From a virus, in the IMG/VR virus record IMGVR_UViG_3300031576_000009, positions 1-64,000 of that record: 64,000 bases of DNA, one strand, 5' to 3'. The notes under the pieces were generated by a model. That model saw only the letters and a program-made list of their open reading frames with translations. It ran no database searches and was not told the origin of the DNA. The translations under genes and the position numbers were made by a program. The number at the start of each line of letters is the position of its first letter. Position 1 is the first letter of the stretch. This document shows positions 49,820 to 57,856 of the stretch, in pieces.

Positions 49820-50809
49820 TCAGTGCAACGTGCTCAGGTACGGCGGCCGGTCTATGGTCTGCTCGTACCAGATGTAATCGATGTCCCAGGCACGCTCGCT
49901 CGCGTCCTGTGAACGCACCATCAGGCCCCAGTGCCAGGGTTGCCCATCGTCCTCGACGTTGGATGACTTGAGGCAGCACCCTGTGTTACAGCCCACGCTG
50001 GCGGGGCAGGCCGCGTTGTCGATCTGACACTTGACGACGCCGACGCTCACGAGCTCGACGCGGAAGCGATACGAGGTCCCAATCACGGGGAGGATGTTCA
50101 AATCCGAACCGCTGCACGCGTTGTCGCCACAGGTGTAGCACTGGAACTTCCCGCTATTCTCGGCCCCATCATGCCGAATCCAGATCGCGCCGTTCGGGCA
50201 GCTATCCGGGTTGCTGCCACCAGTACAGATGTCGATGCCCCAGTTCATCCGATTGTTGGTGAACGGTGATCCGAGCGCAGCAGGATTCTCGGGCTTGACC
50301 ACGGACTCCAAGAACCACCCCACCGTGTTACTGAGTCCGTAGAGTGGCATCCCTCCATCACTGTGTTCCAGCTGCGCGGTCGTGTTCGCACTACTCACGC
50401 GATGAAAGGACGTGTTGAACGAGGTCGCGACCCGCTGCCCTGAACCCGTGACAGCACTCCCACTGACGACCATGGCGTACGGAGCCCCCTGGACGCCATG
50501 GTCGTACGCCTGCAGCAGATCGTCGAAGGCGATCACCCGTGCAGAGGGATTGAGCGAGCTCCCGCCCGCAATAGTCGCCATCCGCATCTTGCAGGAGCTC
50601 GCACCACCGAGCGCAGAGGTTTGCCCTTTGAAGTTGAGGATGCGCACCAACCCGCGAGAAGTCGAGCCTGCGAGGCATTCGATCCGCGGGCGCTGACCTA
50701 GTTGCGGCTGCGCGGAAGCGAAGGACGCGACGATGATGATGCCGATCATCGTCAAGCCGAACAGCACGATCCCAATCTTCACTACGTCTTTCAGAAAGGT
50801 TCGATTCAT
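49820..50809 (-). CDS. Exported lectin-like protein, paralogue 3
   Basis: 329 residues; ATGA overlap. An N-terminal hydrophobic segment (VKIGIVLFGLTMIGIIIVAS) then ASAQ suggests a signal peptide or anchor. The body shares the ConA/LamG-like layout of its two neighbours: NTVGWFLESVVKPENP, GNDACSGSDLNILPVIG-type loop (CSGSDLN), SYRFRVELVSVGVVKCQID and the terminal DIDYIWYEQTIDR. Multiple Cys suggest disulfides after export. Confidence 0.6.
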   Translation of the reverse strand: MNRTFLKDVVKIGIVLFGLTMIGIIIVASFASAQPQLGQRPRIECLAGSTSRGLVRILNFKGQTSALGGASSCKMRMATIAGGSSLNPSARVIAFDDLLQAYDHGVQGAPYAMVVSGSAVTGSGQRVATSFNTSFHRVSSANTTAQLEHSDGGMPLYGLSNTVGWFLESVVKPENPAALGSPFTNNRMNWGIDICTGGSNPDSCPNGAIWIRHDGAENSGKFQCYTCGDNACSGSDLNILPVIGTSYRFRVELVSVGVVKCQIDNAACPASVGCNTGCCLKSSNVEDDGQPWHWGLMVRSQDASERAWDIDYIWYEQTIDRPPYLSTLH

Positions 50810-51741
50810 CGGCTCACGTTCGCGCTATACCAGGCGTAGTCGACGCTGAGGCCGCGGATGCTGGCCGAGAGCGGCTGCACGGCAAGGTACGAGTTGAAGA
50901 CCACCGAACTCGCCGGAAGGTTCGTCGTATGCGTCACGACCTCCCCGTCGATGTTGCATCGCAAGGTGGACGTGTTCTGCATGTCGATACGCACCTTCAT
51001 GTACGTACCAGTACTCGGAACGTAGCTTGACGCCGTTCCTGAGCACGTGCTGCTCGCGCAGGCGTAACACCGGACCGTAGAGCCAAGCGACGTATCGAAG
51101 AGCACACCGATGAAGTCCGCTGGCGCCAAGGTGTTGTACGGCGTATCGGCGGTGTCCGGCATGTTGCCGTACATCCCGGCCATGATGCGCACCGTCGTCG
51201 TGTTCTGGCGTGGCGCGAACATCCACTCCATGAACCAGTTGCCTGCTTGCCCGGTCAGACCGAAGAACGGATTCGGCACGACACGCGTGTTCTGATCGCG
51301 CAGTCCGAGTGTGTGAATGATTTTGGCTGCGTTGAGCGTCGCGGGAGTATCCATGAACACGAGGCCGGGATGGTTGTAGTTCGACCCGTCGATACCAGTA
51401 CAACCCGAACCCGCTCCACCCGCTCCTGTACAGGACCACCCACCATCCGTGTCGTAGTCCCGATCACCGATTCCTTGCGTAATGAACTCTTCGTACAGGT
51501 CGACCTTCGTGATCGGATCGAACGTGAATGTACAGTTGCAGGTTCCGCCGACCGTGCATCCAGCCGCTGCCAGCCCGAGGTTGAAGTCCATGCGGTTGCA
51601 GTCGGCGACCTTCGCGCCGGCTGAACGCACATCGATCCCCCGCGGGGCACCTGGCGTACGTGGTGCCGGCGGGCCGATGAACGGTGGATCGGCGAAGGCA
51701 GTGCTGACGAAGAGCAGAACGGCAAGCAGTGATCGAATCAT
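50806..51741 (-). CDS. Exported lectin-like protein, paralogue 2
   Basis: 311 residues; ATG at 51741 (ATGA). Signal peptide MIRSLLAVLLFVSTAFAD. Shares with its neighbours the CNCTF segment, FVTQ/IKVDLYEEF-type start, NWFMEWMFAPRQNTTTVRIM, DFIGVLFDTSL, SSTCSGTASSYVPS, MKVRIDMQNTSTLRCNIDG and the end VDYAWYSANVSR. Probable carbohydrate-binding jelly-roll, exported. Confidence 0.65.
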   Translation of the reverse strand: MIRSLLAVLLFVSTAFADPPFIGPPAPRTPGAPRGIDVRSAGAKVADCNRMDFNLGLAAAGCTVGGTCNCTFTFDPITKVDLYEEFITQGIGDRDYDTDGGWSCTGAGGAGSGCTGIDGSNYNHPGLVFMDTPATLNAAKIIHTLGLRDQNTRVVPNPFFGLTGQAGNWFMEWMFAPRQNTTTVRIMAGMYGNMPDTADTPYNTLAPADFIGVLFDTSLGSTVRCYACASSTCSGTASSYVPSTGTYMKVRIDMQNTSTLRCNIDGEVVTHTTNLPASSVVFNSYLAVQPLSASIRGLSVDYAWYSANVSR

Positions 51742-52718
51742 CGGCTCACCGTGGCGTGGTACCAGACGTAATCGATGTGCAGCGGCTTCTCTGCCGTCGT
51801 CTTCGTCCAGGCACCGAGGCCCATGGTCAAGGCGATGTTGGACGGCAGGTTCGTGCTCTTTGTCACGGCGGTCGTCGCGTCGATCTGGCCACGCAGGTTG
51901 CTGCTATCGCTCATATCGAGCGTGAACTTGTACCAGGTGTTTGCCGCTACCGTGACGGCGGTGATGTCCGTTCCGCTACATGTGCTCGCCGAGCAACTGT
52001 ACAGCTGAATGCGCGAGCTCGCGGATGCTTCGTACCGAAACCCGATGAAGTCGACGGGCGTGAAGAGCGTGGAGATGCAGTTCCGGCTCCCACACACAGC
52101 GAGCGTGGCCTCGCTCGTGAACCCCATCAGGTAGATGGAGTTCGTCAGATCGCCGAGCTGTACGGCGAAGGTGAGTTTCCAGCCGGTCGTGTTCGCGAGC
52201 GCGTAGAAGGCACGCGGATTATGGGTATGACTGCCGACGTTGCCCTGGATGTGCAGGAGCATGCAGCCCTTGTTGGTCTCATTGCAGGGCGTGATGACCT
52301 GGACACCAGGACGATCGAACTCAGTCGCGTTAATCCCACGACTGTTGGTCCGTGAGCAACAGACGGTCCCGCCACCGGTCGCGGTCGCAACTCCTGTGAA
52401 GGCGTACTCTGTACCGCTACGCTCTTCAGAAGCAACGCTGCCCCAGAAGTCCTCGAAGTAGTCGATCGTGGTGGACGGCGCGAGTCCTCCACTGCACGAG
52501 CAGGTACCGTCGATGTCGCAGGCATCACCGTTCCGTGTTGCGGTGAGGTTCGAACCGAACGCGAGCGAGGCACATGGCCGCTGAAAGACCCCGTTCGAGG
52601 ACACGCGCGGGAAACTCCCGACGCCTGGAGGCAACGGGTCATCACCGAAGGCGTTGATCACCTGGCAGATGAGCAGGAACGGGACGAGGAAGACGAGCAA
52701 TCGATCCTGCCACTTCAT
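51738..52718 (-). CDS. Exported lectin-like protein, paralogue 1
   Basis: 326 residues; ATG at 52718 in an ATGA overlap (the longer start is shadow). Signal peptide LLVFLVPFLLICQVINAFG. Features: CDIDGTCSCSGGL, TIDYFEDFWGSV, FYALANTTGWKLTFAVQLGD, DFIGFRYEASASSRIQLYSC, CSGTDITAV, and the end IDYVWYHATVSR. Three tandem paralogues with the same ends indicate gene duplication of an exported ConA-like lectin. Confidence 0.65.
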   Translation of the reverse strand: MKWQDRLLVFLVPFLLICQVINAFGDDPLPPGVGSFPRVSSNGVFQRPCASLAFGSNLTATRNGDACDIDGTCSCSGGLAPSTTIDYFEDFWGSVASEERSGTEYAFTGVATATGGGTVCCSRTNSRGINATEFDRPGVQVITPCNETNKGCMLLHIQGNVGSHTHNPRAFYALANTTGWKLTFAVQLGDLTNSIYLMGFTSEATLAVCGSRNCISTLFTPVDFIGFRYEASASSRIQLYSCSASTCSGTDITAVTVAANTWYKFTLDMSDSSNLRGQIDATTAVTKSTNLPSNIALTMGLGAWTKTTAEKPLHIDYVWYHATVSR

Positions 52719-53422
52719 GTGCCACCCGCCCACAGGCTCGTGGTGCCGGCAGAGATCGCCTTCAGGTAGACCTTCCCGCCAACCGCCCCACGCGAGGCGA
52801 GCGAGTAGCCCTGCACGTGCGAGAACGCCGCCTTGGTTACACCGACCGAGTATCCGAGGTTCATCAGGCGCACCGGGGCATCCTGGATACGGCGCGGGCC
52901 ACGCGTCCCGACGATCGGTACATCGAAGAGGGTCATGACGATGTCCAGGTAGTCGGTCTCGTTCACGTTCGAGTGCTCGGCCTTCAGCATCATCTGGTTC
53001 AGCTTGAAGAGGTCGAGCAGCAGGACGTAGTTGACCGTTCCCGTCGGCGTCGTCGTCCAGTTGCGATTGAGGGTCATCACCTGACCAGAGTGCGAGACGA
53101 TTCGGCGGACCTGTCCGATCCCGGTCGAGGCTGCGGTGATCGCGACCAAGAGCCCATCGATGTCGATGTTAGTGAGCGGCACCGAGGTCGTGGTGATCGT
53201 CCCAGCGGCAACACCCGCCGCGACACCGGTCCCGTCATCCGGGTATTCCTTCACGGTGTTCACCGCATCGGCGATGCACTGCAGGGAAAGAGGGCTGCCG
53301 TACTGCCCAATGAGCTCGTGCTGAACGCTGGTCGTTCCCTCGATCTCGTCGTCGTACTGGAGAGTGCCCCACAGCTGGGACCCACCAGGATCGACGCGGC
53401 TGACGGTTGATCGCGACGGCAT
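52715..53422 (-). CDS. 'LWAxG' family virion-type protein 2
   Basis: 235 residues; ATG at 53422 (TGATG). Paralogue of the next upstream gene: YDDEIEGTTSVQHELIG, GIGQVRRIVSHSGQ, LLLDLFKLNQMMLKAEHSN, NETDYLDIVMTLFD, RGPRRIQDAPVRLMNLGY, GVTKAAFSH and the end YLKAISAGTTSLWAGGT. No signal peptide or membrane span. Pairwise similarity is obvious by eye along the whole length. Confidence 0.65.
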   Translation of the reverse strand: MPSRSTVSRVDPGGSQLWGTLQYDDEIEGTTSVQHELIGQYGSPLSLQCIADAVNTVKEYPDDGTGVAAGVAAGTITTTSVPLTNIDIDGLLVAITAASTGIGQVRRIVSHSGQVMTLNRNWTTTPTGTVNYVLLLDLFKLNQMMLKAEHSNVNETDYLDIVMTLFDVPIVGTRGPRRIQDAPVRLMNLGYSVGVTKAAFSHVQGYSLASRGAVGGKVYLKAISAGTTSLWAGGT

Positions 53423-54150
53423 CAGAAGCCTCCGGCCCAGAGCACCACAGAACCTCCCGAGATCGTGTGCGCGTAGACCTTGGCCCCGAAGCACCCATGC
53501 GTCAGGAGCTCGTAGCGATCCCCGTGCGAGTAGGACGCCTTGGTCACGCCGACCTGGTTGGCACGGTTGGTGAGCCGAATACGCCGGTCGACGAACGGTC
53601 TCGATCCTCGCACGGTCTCCTGCGGCGTGTCATACAGATACACGTGGATGTCGACGTAGTCCGTCTCGTTGTTGGTAGAGAACTCCGCCTTGATACCGAG
53701 ATGCGCGTACTTGAACAAATCGATGAGGAGCGCGCAGATGCTCCCATCATCTGGGCGAGGGTTGTAGACGGGCGTGACCAGCAACGTGTGGAATGGAATG
53801 GCGCCGATCGTGGCCTTGAGCCCGGTGACCCGACGCACCTGTCCAAGTCCCGGCCCGACCTGTACCACGAGAAGCATGTCTGCGTAGTCGACGAGCACGT
53901 TTGAGCCCATCGTCGGGATGTAGACCTGCGCAGACGTGGCTGCTTCCACTCCTCCGGTCCCGTTGTCGGGGTATAGCGTCCCAGCAACGACCGGGTCACC
54001 GATGCACTGGAGGCGCATCGGCTGGCCCACCTGTCCGTAGATTTCGTGGTGGACGTTACTGGTACCTTCGATCTCATCGTCGAACTTGTAGGTCCCCCAC
54101 TTCTGTGGGCCGGTCCCGGCGTCCTTCCGTGTGGCGGTCGCACGGCTCAT
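53422..54150 (-). CDS. 'LWAxG' family virion-type protein 1
   Basis: 242 residues; ATGA overlap. FDDEIEGTSNVHHEIYG, GLGQVRRVTGLKAT, LLIDLFKYAHLGIKAEFS, NETDYVDIHVYLYD, RGSRPFVDRRIRLTNRAN, GVTKASYSH and HTISGGSVVLWAGGF. Predicted beta-rich structural or tail-accessory protein. Tandem duplication with 52715-53422; third copy at 49087-49812. Confidence 0.65.
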   Translation of the reverse strand: MSRATATRKDAGTGPQKWGTYKFDDEIEGTSNVHHEIYGQVGQPMRLQCIGDPVVAGTLYPDNGTGGVEAATSAQVYIPTMGSNVLVDYADMLLVVQVGPGLGQVRRVTGLKATIGAIPFHTLLVTPVYNPRPDDGSICALLIDLFKYAHLGIKAEFSTNNETDYVDIHVYLYDTPQETVRGSRPFVDRRIRLTNRANQVGVTKASYSHGDRYELLTHGCFGAKVYAHTISGGSVVLWAGGF

Positions 54151-54575
54151 GCCGCGTGCAAGTACTCCACGAGCTGGTACTCGGTGGTGGGAACCTGCTT
54201 CTCGGCCAGGAGCGTCCGGAAGTCGTCAGGCATCCGCCCGATCATGACCTTCAGCACGGCCCCGGGAATACCGTGGAGGATCACCCGACGCACGCAGTCG
54301 GGATGCAGGCCCAGGTGCGCACAGAGCAGATCGAAGTCGTACCCCCGGACCAGGTCGATCTGTTCAGCGCCCAGGAGCCAGACGAGGTCGTGCCACCATT
54401 GCCGGTACATGCTCGACCCTTTCATCTGCTTCGGCTGCCAGAGGAACCGCTTGGCATCCTCCAGGATGGCCTGTAGCAGGCTGTACTCGCACCGATGGTA
54501 GTTGGCATGACGCGGTTCGAAGGTCGCAGCAACCGAGGGATCGTTGTACCAAATCTCTTCCTCGATGGAGACCAT
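54147..54575 (-). CDS. Protein of unknown function, 142 residues
   Basis: ATG at 54575 with strong RBS GGGGGGAGGG. Helical, rich in Trp and His: EPRHANYHRCEYSLLQAILE, FLWQPKQMKG, YRQWWHDLVWLLGAEQI. 'DLLCAHLGLHPDCVRRVIL' could be a helix-turn-helix-like segment, so a DNA-binding role is possible; not certain. It starts the coupled run of LWAxG genes. Confidence 0.55.
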   Translation of the reverse strand: MVSIEEEIWYNDPSVAATFEPRHANYHRCEYSLLQAILEDAKRFLWQPKQMKGSSMYRQWWHDLVWLLGAEQIDLVRGYDFDLLCAHLGLHPDCVRRVILHGIPGAVLKVMIGRMPDDFRTLLAEKQVPTTEYQLVEYLHAA

Positions 54576-54591
54576 CTGTGCACCCTCCCCC

Positions 54592-54783
54592 CTACGCGAT
54601 TCTTTCGGTAGGGAAGTTCACGCACTCCGTGACGTGATCGACGTACTCGGAGGTGCCAATGATGAACCCGACCACAGGTACGTCCTCGTCGCTCTCTGGG
54701 ATTGCGATGTCCCAGCCGAGCTCTAGGCACGCAGAGATAATCTGCTCGATGGCGGTTTCCGCCGAGCTGCGAGTCTCACTCAC
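54592..54783 (-). CDS. Small acidic protein
   Basis: 63 residues from GTG 54783, AGGT just upstream; GTG 54831 overlapping the previous gene by 30 bases is an alternative. Helix AETAIEQIISACLELGWDI, then IPESDEDVPVVGFIIGTSEY and CVNFPTERIA. Acidic. No family. The gap to the next gene is only 16 bases. Confidence 0.5.
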   Translation of the reverse strand: MSETRSSAETAIEQIISACLELGWDIAIPESDEDVPVVGFIIGTSEYVDHVTECVNFPTERIA

Positions 54784-54800
54784 GTTTGTACCTGATCGAT

Positions 54801-55034
54801 TCAAACGAGCCGCTTCTCTTCCGCTAGCCACCGCGGAATGATCAGAACACCGTTCGTGTCTCGCTTATACACCTCGGAGTCGTCATGGATCAAGGACTTG
54901 GGAATCCAGTACCCATGTCCATCGATCATGACCCGGATCGCGAGCTGGCTTTCCCCCACACACACCGAATCAGGGAACTCGACGAGCTCATTGCCATCTT
55001 CGCGCTTGTCCTCATCCCGATTGTAATCTACCAT
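54801..55034 (-). CDS. 77-residue small protein
   Basis: ATG at 55034 with GGGAG. Sequence has 'QLAIRVMIDGHGYWIPKSLI' and 'VLIIPRWLAEEKRLV', a pattern seen in phage and plasmid small proteins that guess nucleic-acid binding (SbcB-like 'IPKSxI..S'), but no name can be assigned. Downstream of the structured element 55065-55162, which may control it. Confidence 0.6.
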   Translation of the reverse strand: MVDYNRDEDKREDGNELVEFPDSVCVGESQLAIRVMIDGHGYWIPKSLIHDDSEVYKRDTNGVLIIPRWLAEEKRLV

Positions 55035-55064
55035 GTTCGCTCCCTGCTGTTAGAAAGGTGACGA

Positions 55065-55162
55065 GTGGAGGCCAATCCTCCACCCGCCGGTCCTGCCGGA
55101 CTGTTTACCCCAACATACTGAATGGACTCAAAAGAGACCAGAGTGTGTTGCAGCCGGCAGGA
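55065..55162 (-). ncRNA. Structured intergenic element (hairpin pair)
   Basis: Bases 55091-55103 and 55151-55162 pair (TCCTGCCGG-A-CTG with CAGCCGGCAGGA, one bulge). Inside, CAACATACT (55111-55119) pairs with AGTGTGTTG (55142-55150, one G-T), and GG-A-CTC/GAG-A-CC closes an AAAA loop (55124-55139). A separate perfect 7-bp hairpin GTGGAGG/CCTCCAC is at 55065-55083. No ORF and no poly-T tract, so a structured RNA, processing site or attenuator rather than a plain terminator. The strand is assumed from gene direction. Confidence 0.5.
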
Positions 55163-55447
55163 TTACTGTCGTGGGATAGGAACCTTCCAGTCCTCCGGGA
55201 GATCACGCTCGGGCTGCCCCGCCTCGATCCACTTGAGCAGATCGTGCTGGGCGTAGGCGGTGGCGATGATCAGGTTCATCGGATTCGAGTTCACGCCGTT
55301 CATGTTGGCGCAGACGACGGCACCCTCGACCGTGATCATCCCCATGGAGATCGCTACGATGTCGCCCATCTCGACCCGCTCCAGGAGGGAGCGGATCATC
55401 TGAATCAACTTCGCCCGAGACCGCTCCTCTTCCTCCTTGCTAGCCAT
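55163..55447 (-). CDS. Small protein coupled to a GT2 gene
   Basis: 94 residues; ATG at 55447 overlapping the GT2 gene by 8 bases. Acidic/basic helix (MASKEEEERSRAKLIQMIRS), VEMGDIVAISMGMITVEG, MNGVNSNPMNLIIATAYAQH, LLKWIEAGQPERDLPEDW. Layout resembles 30017-30322 (possible distant paralogue). Unknown function. Confidence 0.55.
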   Translation of the reverse strand: MASKEEEERSRAKLIQMIRSLLERVEMGDIVAISMGMITVEGAVVCANMNGVNSNPMNLIIATAYAQHDLLKWIEAGQPERDLPEDWKVPIPRQ

Positions 55448-56039
55448 GTACCACATCCTCCAGGTTCGGCGCAGCAGCCTGATCGATCCAGGCCCGCCAA
55501 TCCCAGTAGTACAGAATCTCTTCGATACGTGTCGCGACCCGCACGTGCGGGCGCATGCGCGTGGACCACTCTGCATCCTCACCGGCGTTCAGCGCCTTGA
55601 AGGGCTCTCGTAGGGCGAGCTCCCGGCGCCAGACGCTCGTGTGTTGCGGTACTTCTCCCGTCTTGGTGTTGAAGTCGTAGCGTGTGATCGCTGGCTCCTG
55701 GTACTTCCCCCGTCCGTCCGGCAACCACTCCTGGCTCTGCATAGTGATGCCGCACACGTCGACCGCCATCGTCGAGACCTTGTTGCGGATCAGCTCCACG
55801 TAGTTCGGCGCGACATGATCATCATCGTCGATGAAGGAGATGTAGTATCCCTTCGCAAGCTGGACCAGAGCGTTCCGCTTCGAGCCGATCGAGCGCTTCT
55901 GGTTGTCGAAAAGCATCAGGACCTCGACCTCGGGATACGCACTCGCCTGCTGACAAAGGTCGCGCATCAGCTTCGGCATGTACAGCTCCAACCGATTCGG
56001 GATGCTGCACACCAGGATCGACCAAAGGATGTTCATCAT
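55440..56039 (-). CDS. GT2-family glycosyltransferase
   Basis: 199 residues; ATG pair at 56039/56036 in an ATGA overlap. GT-A fold: WSILVCSIPNRLELYMPKL at the start, EVEVLMLFDNQKRSIGSKRN, then YYISFIDDDDHVAPNYV with the DxD metal site and QHTSVWRRELALRE, GEDAEWSTRM (acceptor-side Glu-Asp). Clear paralogue of 61949-62518 (SILLCGLPQR; FVDDDDDVTDQYV; PQHTSVWQRALVR). Probably adds a sugar to an export- or virion-associated glycan. Confidence 0.8.
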   Translation of the reverse strand: MMNILWSILVCSIPNRLELYMPKLMRDLCQQASAYPEVEVLMLFDNQKRSIGSKRNALVQLAKGYYISFIDDDDHVAPNYVELIRNKVSTMAVDVCGITMQSQEWLPDGRGKYQEPAITRYDFNTKTGEVPQHTSVWRRELALREPFKALNAGEDAEWSTRMRPHVRVATRIEEILYYWDWRAWIDQAAAPNLEDVVHG

Positions 56040-57238
56040 GGAGTCAGCGGCTTCGTGAGGTACTGCGCGCCCGTGTAGGCGTAACAGTCGGCGATCTTTT
56101 CGGTACACCCACGGCAGGGCAGCCGTCCTTTGAAGTTCGACCAGAAGTTCGCGACGAAGTGCCAAAACTGGTGCTCACCATTCCGGCGCACACTACAGCC
56201 CCAGAGTCCGAGCTTCTGCGCTTCGTCCCAACGCTCGTGCGCGATGTGCTGACGCGTCGAGATCGGACACTTCTGCGCGACTGGGACCTTCTTGTGCCAC
56301 TTCCCACTGAACGGATCGATGTGTCGACAGTGCCGCTCTCGTTCACACTGCTCGGGCGTCATCCCCACCTTGCACGCGAAGTCTTCGTACATCATGTGTC
56401 GCGCGTGTACTGCTGGGCGCAACAATCCGGCGTAGAAGATCGGCGCAGGAGCTGGCCCCTGCCCACAGTTGGCGAGATGTTGCTGGTGATGCACCTGGTC
56501 GGTCGCTTCGAGGAGGGCAAGATCGTTCGCGTCGAGCTTCGAGGGACACTTGATCCGTGCGTCGATCTTCCCCACCTGATTGGCGCCCGGTCCTGTACTC
56601 GCATAAACCTTCGGCCGCTTCGGTGAGATCACGAAGGCGGCGGGCCACTCACAGCGCTTGATTCCATCCGTTCCGGTCACGACCCGATGATCGAGGAAGT
56701 CCCGCTGATCGTCAGTGAGCGGGTAGGCCGCACAGGCTCGCTTTGCTGCATCGTTCATTGTGGACGTGTTGCTCATGATCGTGTGCGCGGTACGGATACG
56801 AAAGTAGAGCGTCGCCGCCGCCTGGAGGGTGACCACCCAATCGTCGAGACAGGCTGGCGCTGCACTTAGTTCGCACCCACACCCACAGGGGTCCTTGTAC
56901 GGCTTGCAACAGTCGAAGCGGGTCTCGACCTCGGTGACGAAGCCGTCGAACTTGCTGACAGGGAATGAGCTCGCACACGCAGGGATCGACTGGCAGTACT
57001 CCATGAGCTCGAAGACGTAGACCATCTCCATCTGGACCACGAGGTCCATCTCGGTCTGCGACATCTGCCGATCCTGGATGAACTTCAGGATGGTGTCGTC
57101 CGACACGAACCGGTGCGCCATGTCCCGTCCGTTGGGACGACAGGCACCCTTTGGATTGCAGTAGGAGTTGTACTGTGCGTTCGCAGTACCGATGCTCATC
57201 ATGCAGATCAGTACTGCCACGATCGCCCTCATTGTCAT
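56036..57238 (-). CDS. Exported Cys-rich protein
   Basis: 400 residues; ATG at 57238 in an ATGA overlap. Signal peptide MTMRAIVAVLICMMSIGTANA. Cys-rich mature part: YCNPKGACRPNGRDMAHRF, YCQSIPACASSFP, CCKPYKDPCGCGCELS, CERERHCRHIDPFSG, CRGCTEKIADCYAYTG; His/Trp-rich end (FWHFVANFWSNFKG). Over twenty Cys indicate disulfides in the periplasm or outside. No enzyme motif recognised. Confidence 0.65.
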   Translation of the reverse strand: MTMRAIVAVLICMMSIGTANAQYNSYCNPKGACRPNGRDMAHRFVSDDTILKFIQDRQMSQTEMDLVVQMEMVYVFELMEYCQSIPACASSFPVSKFDGFVTEVETRFDCCKPYKDPCGCGCELSAAPACLDDWVVTLQAAATLYFRIRTAHTIMSNTSTMNDAAKRACAAYPLTDDQRDFLDHRVVTGTDGIKRCEWPAAFVISPKRPKVYASTGPGANQVGKIDARIKCPSKLDANDLALLEATDQVHHQQHLANCGQGPAPAPIFYAGLLRPAVHARHMMYEDFACKVGMTPEQCERERHCRHIDPFSGKWHKKVPVAQKCPISTRQHIAHERWDEAQKLGLWGCSVRRNGEHQFWHFVANFWSNFKGRLPCRGCTEKIADCYAYTGAQYLTKPLTP

Positions 57239-57405
57239 TCCTCTCCTGCCACCGGGAGCTTGTGGAAGTACTTGTTCCAGTACTCCTGTTGCGCGACGCG
57301 TGTCTGCAGGCTGATCCCCCAAGAGATCAGCCCTGTGAGAAAGCCGAGGATCGCGAGGATCGGCGTCACGTACGACAACCACTTGGGCATTCCATCTTTG
57401 GCCAT
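57235..57405 (-). CDS. 56-residue single-span membrane protein
   Basis: ATG at 57405 overlapping the upstream stop; ATGA with the exported protein downstream. MAKDGMPKWLSYVTPILAIL, then GFLTGLISWGISLQTRVAQQ and a polar end. One or two hydrophobic segments. Possibly a small envelope or lysis factor. Confidence 0.6.
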   Translation of the reverse strand: MAKDGMPKWLSYVTPILAILGFLTGLISWGISLQTRVAQQEYWNKYFHKLPVAGEE

Positions 57406-57674
57406 CAGAACCTCTGTACAGTTCCGCAGTTCGGGCAGTACATCCCGCCCGGGGTGACGAAGAATAGATCGCAGCCACAATGGCAGGTCCAGTGCTCTGC
57501 CTTTTCGATCTCGCAATAGTTCACGTAGCGACCTCGCAGCAGCAAGCAGCTTGGACATGCCAGCCAGACTGTACCGACTGGCGAGACGGCCGCCCACTGG
57601 TGCTGGCAGGACAGACAGCGCGCTGTACCAGAGAGGTGTGGACGCTGCGCATCGAGATAGACAACCTTCCCCAT
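57405..57674 (-). CDS. Zinc-ribbon protein, two Cys4 sites
   Basis: 89 residues; ATG at 57674 sharing a base with the preceding stop. Cys pairs CLSCQHQW and CPSC; then CHCGC and CPNCG, giving two ribbons. Composition similar to small phage transcription or DNA-binding zinc proteins. Related in style to 29464-29577. Confidence 0.65.
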   Translation of the reverse strand: MGKVVYLDAQRPHLSGTARCLSCQHQWAAVSPVGTVWLACPSCLLLRGRYVNYCEIEKAEHWTCHCGCDLFFVTPGGMYCPNCGTVQRF

Positions 57675-57856
57675 CAGGAGTCGAGGACTTGATTGGGGGC
57701 TGGGCGGCATTCGTGAATGTCCATCCAACCGATCACCTCGGGGGGCGCCTGCTTGGTCTTCGCGACCTCTGCGAAGTACTGCGACAGTTTCAGGAAGCCG
57801 TCGACCTCGTCCTCGGCGAAGAAGTGGAAGTCACCACAAAAGTGTACGCGGATCAT
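57674..57856 (-). CDS. 60-residue small protein after UDP-sugar dehydrogenase
   Basis: ATG at 57856 in an ATGA overlap. MIRVHFCGDFHFFAEDEVDG, then a helix (FLKLSQYFAEVAKTKQAP) and EVIGWMDIHECRP. No family. Translationally coupled to the dehydrogenase. Confidence 0.6.
   Translation of the reverse strand: MIRVHFCGDFHFFAEDEVDGFLKLSQYFAEVAKTKQAPPEVIGWMDIHECRPAPNQVLDS

Noticed and set aside
55091-55162. tRNA gene of about 72 bases
   Set aside because: Length and outer stem are suggestive, but there is no GTTCGA T-loop, no D-arm and no normal anticodon loop; the fold is a rod.
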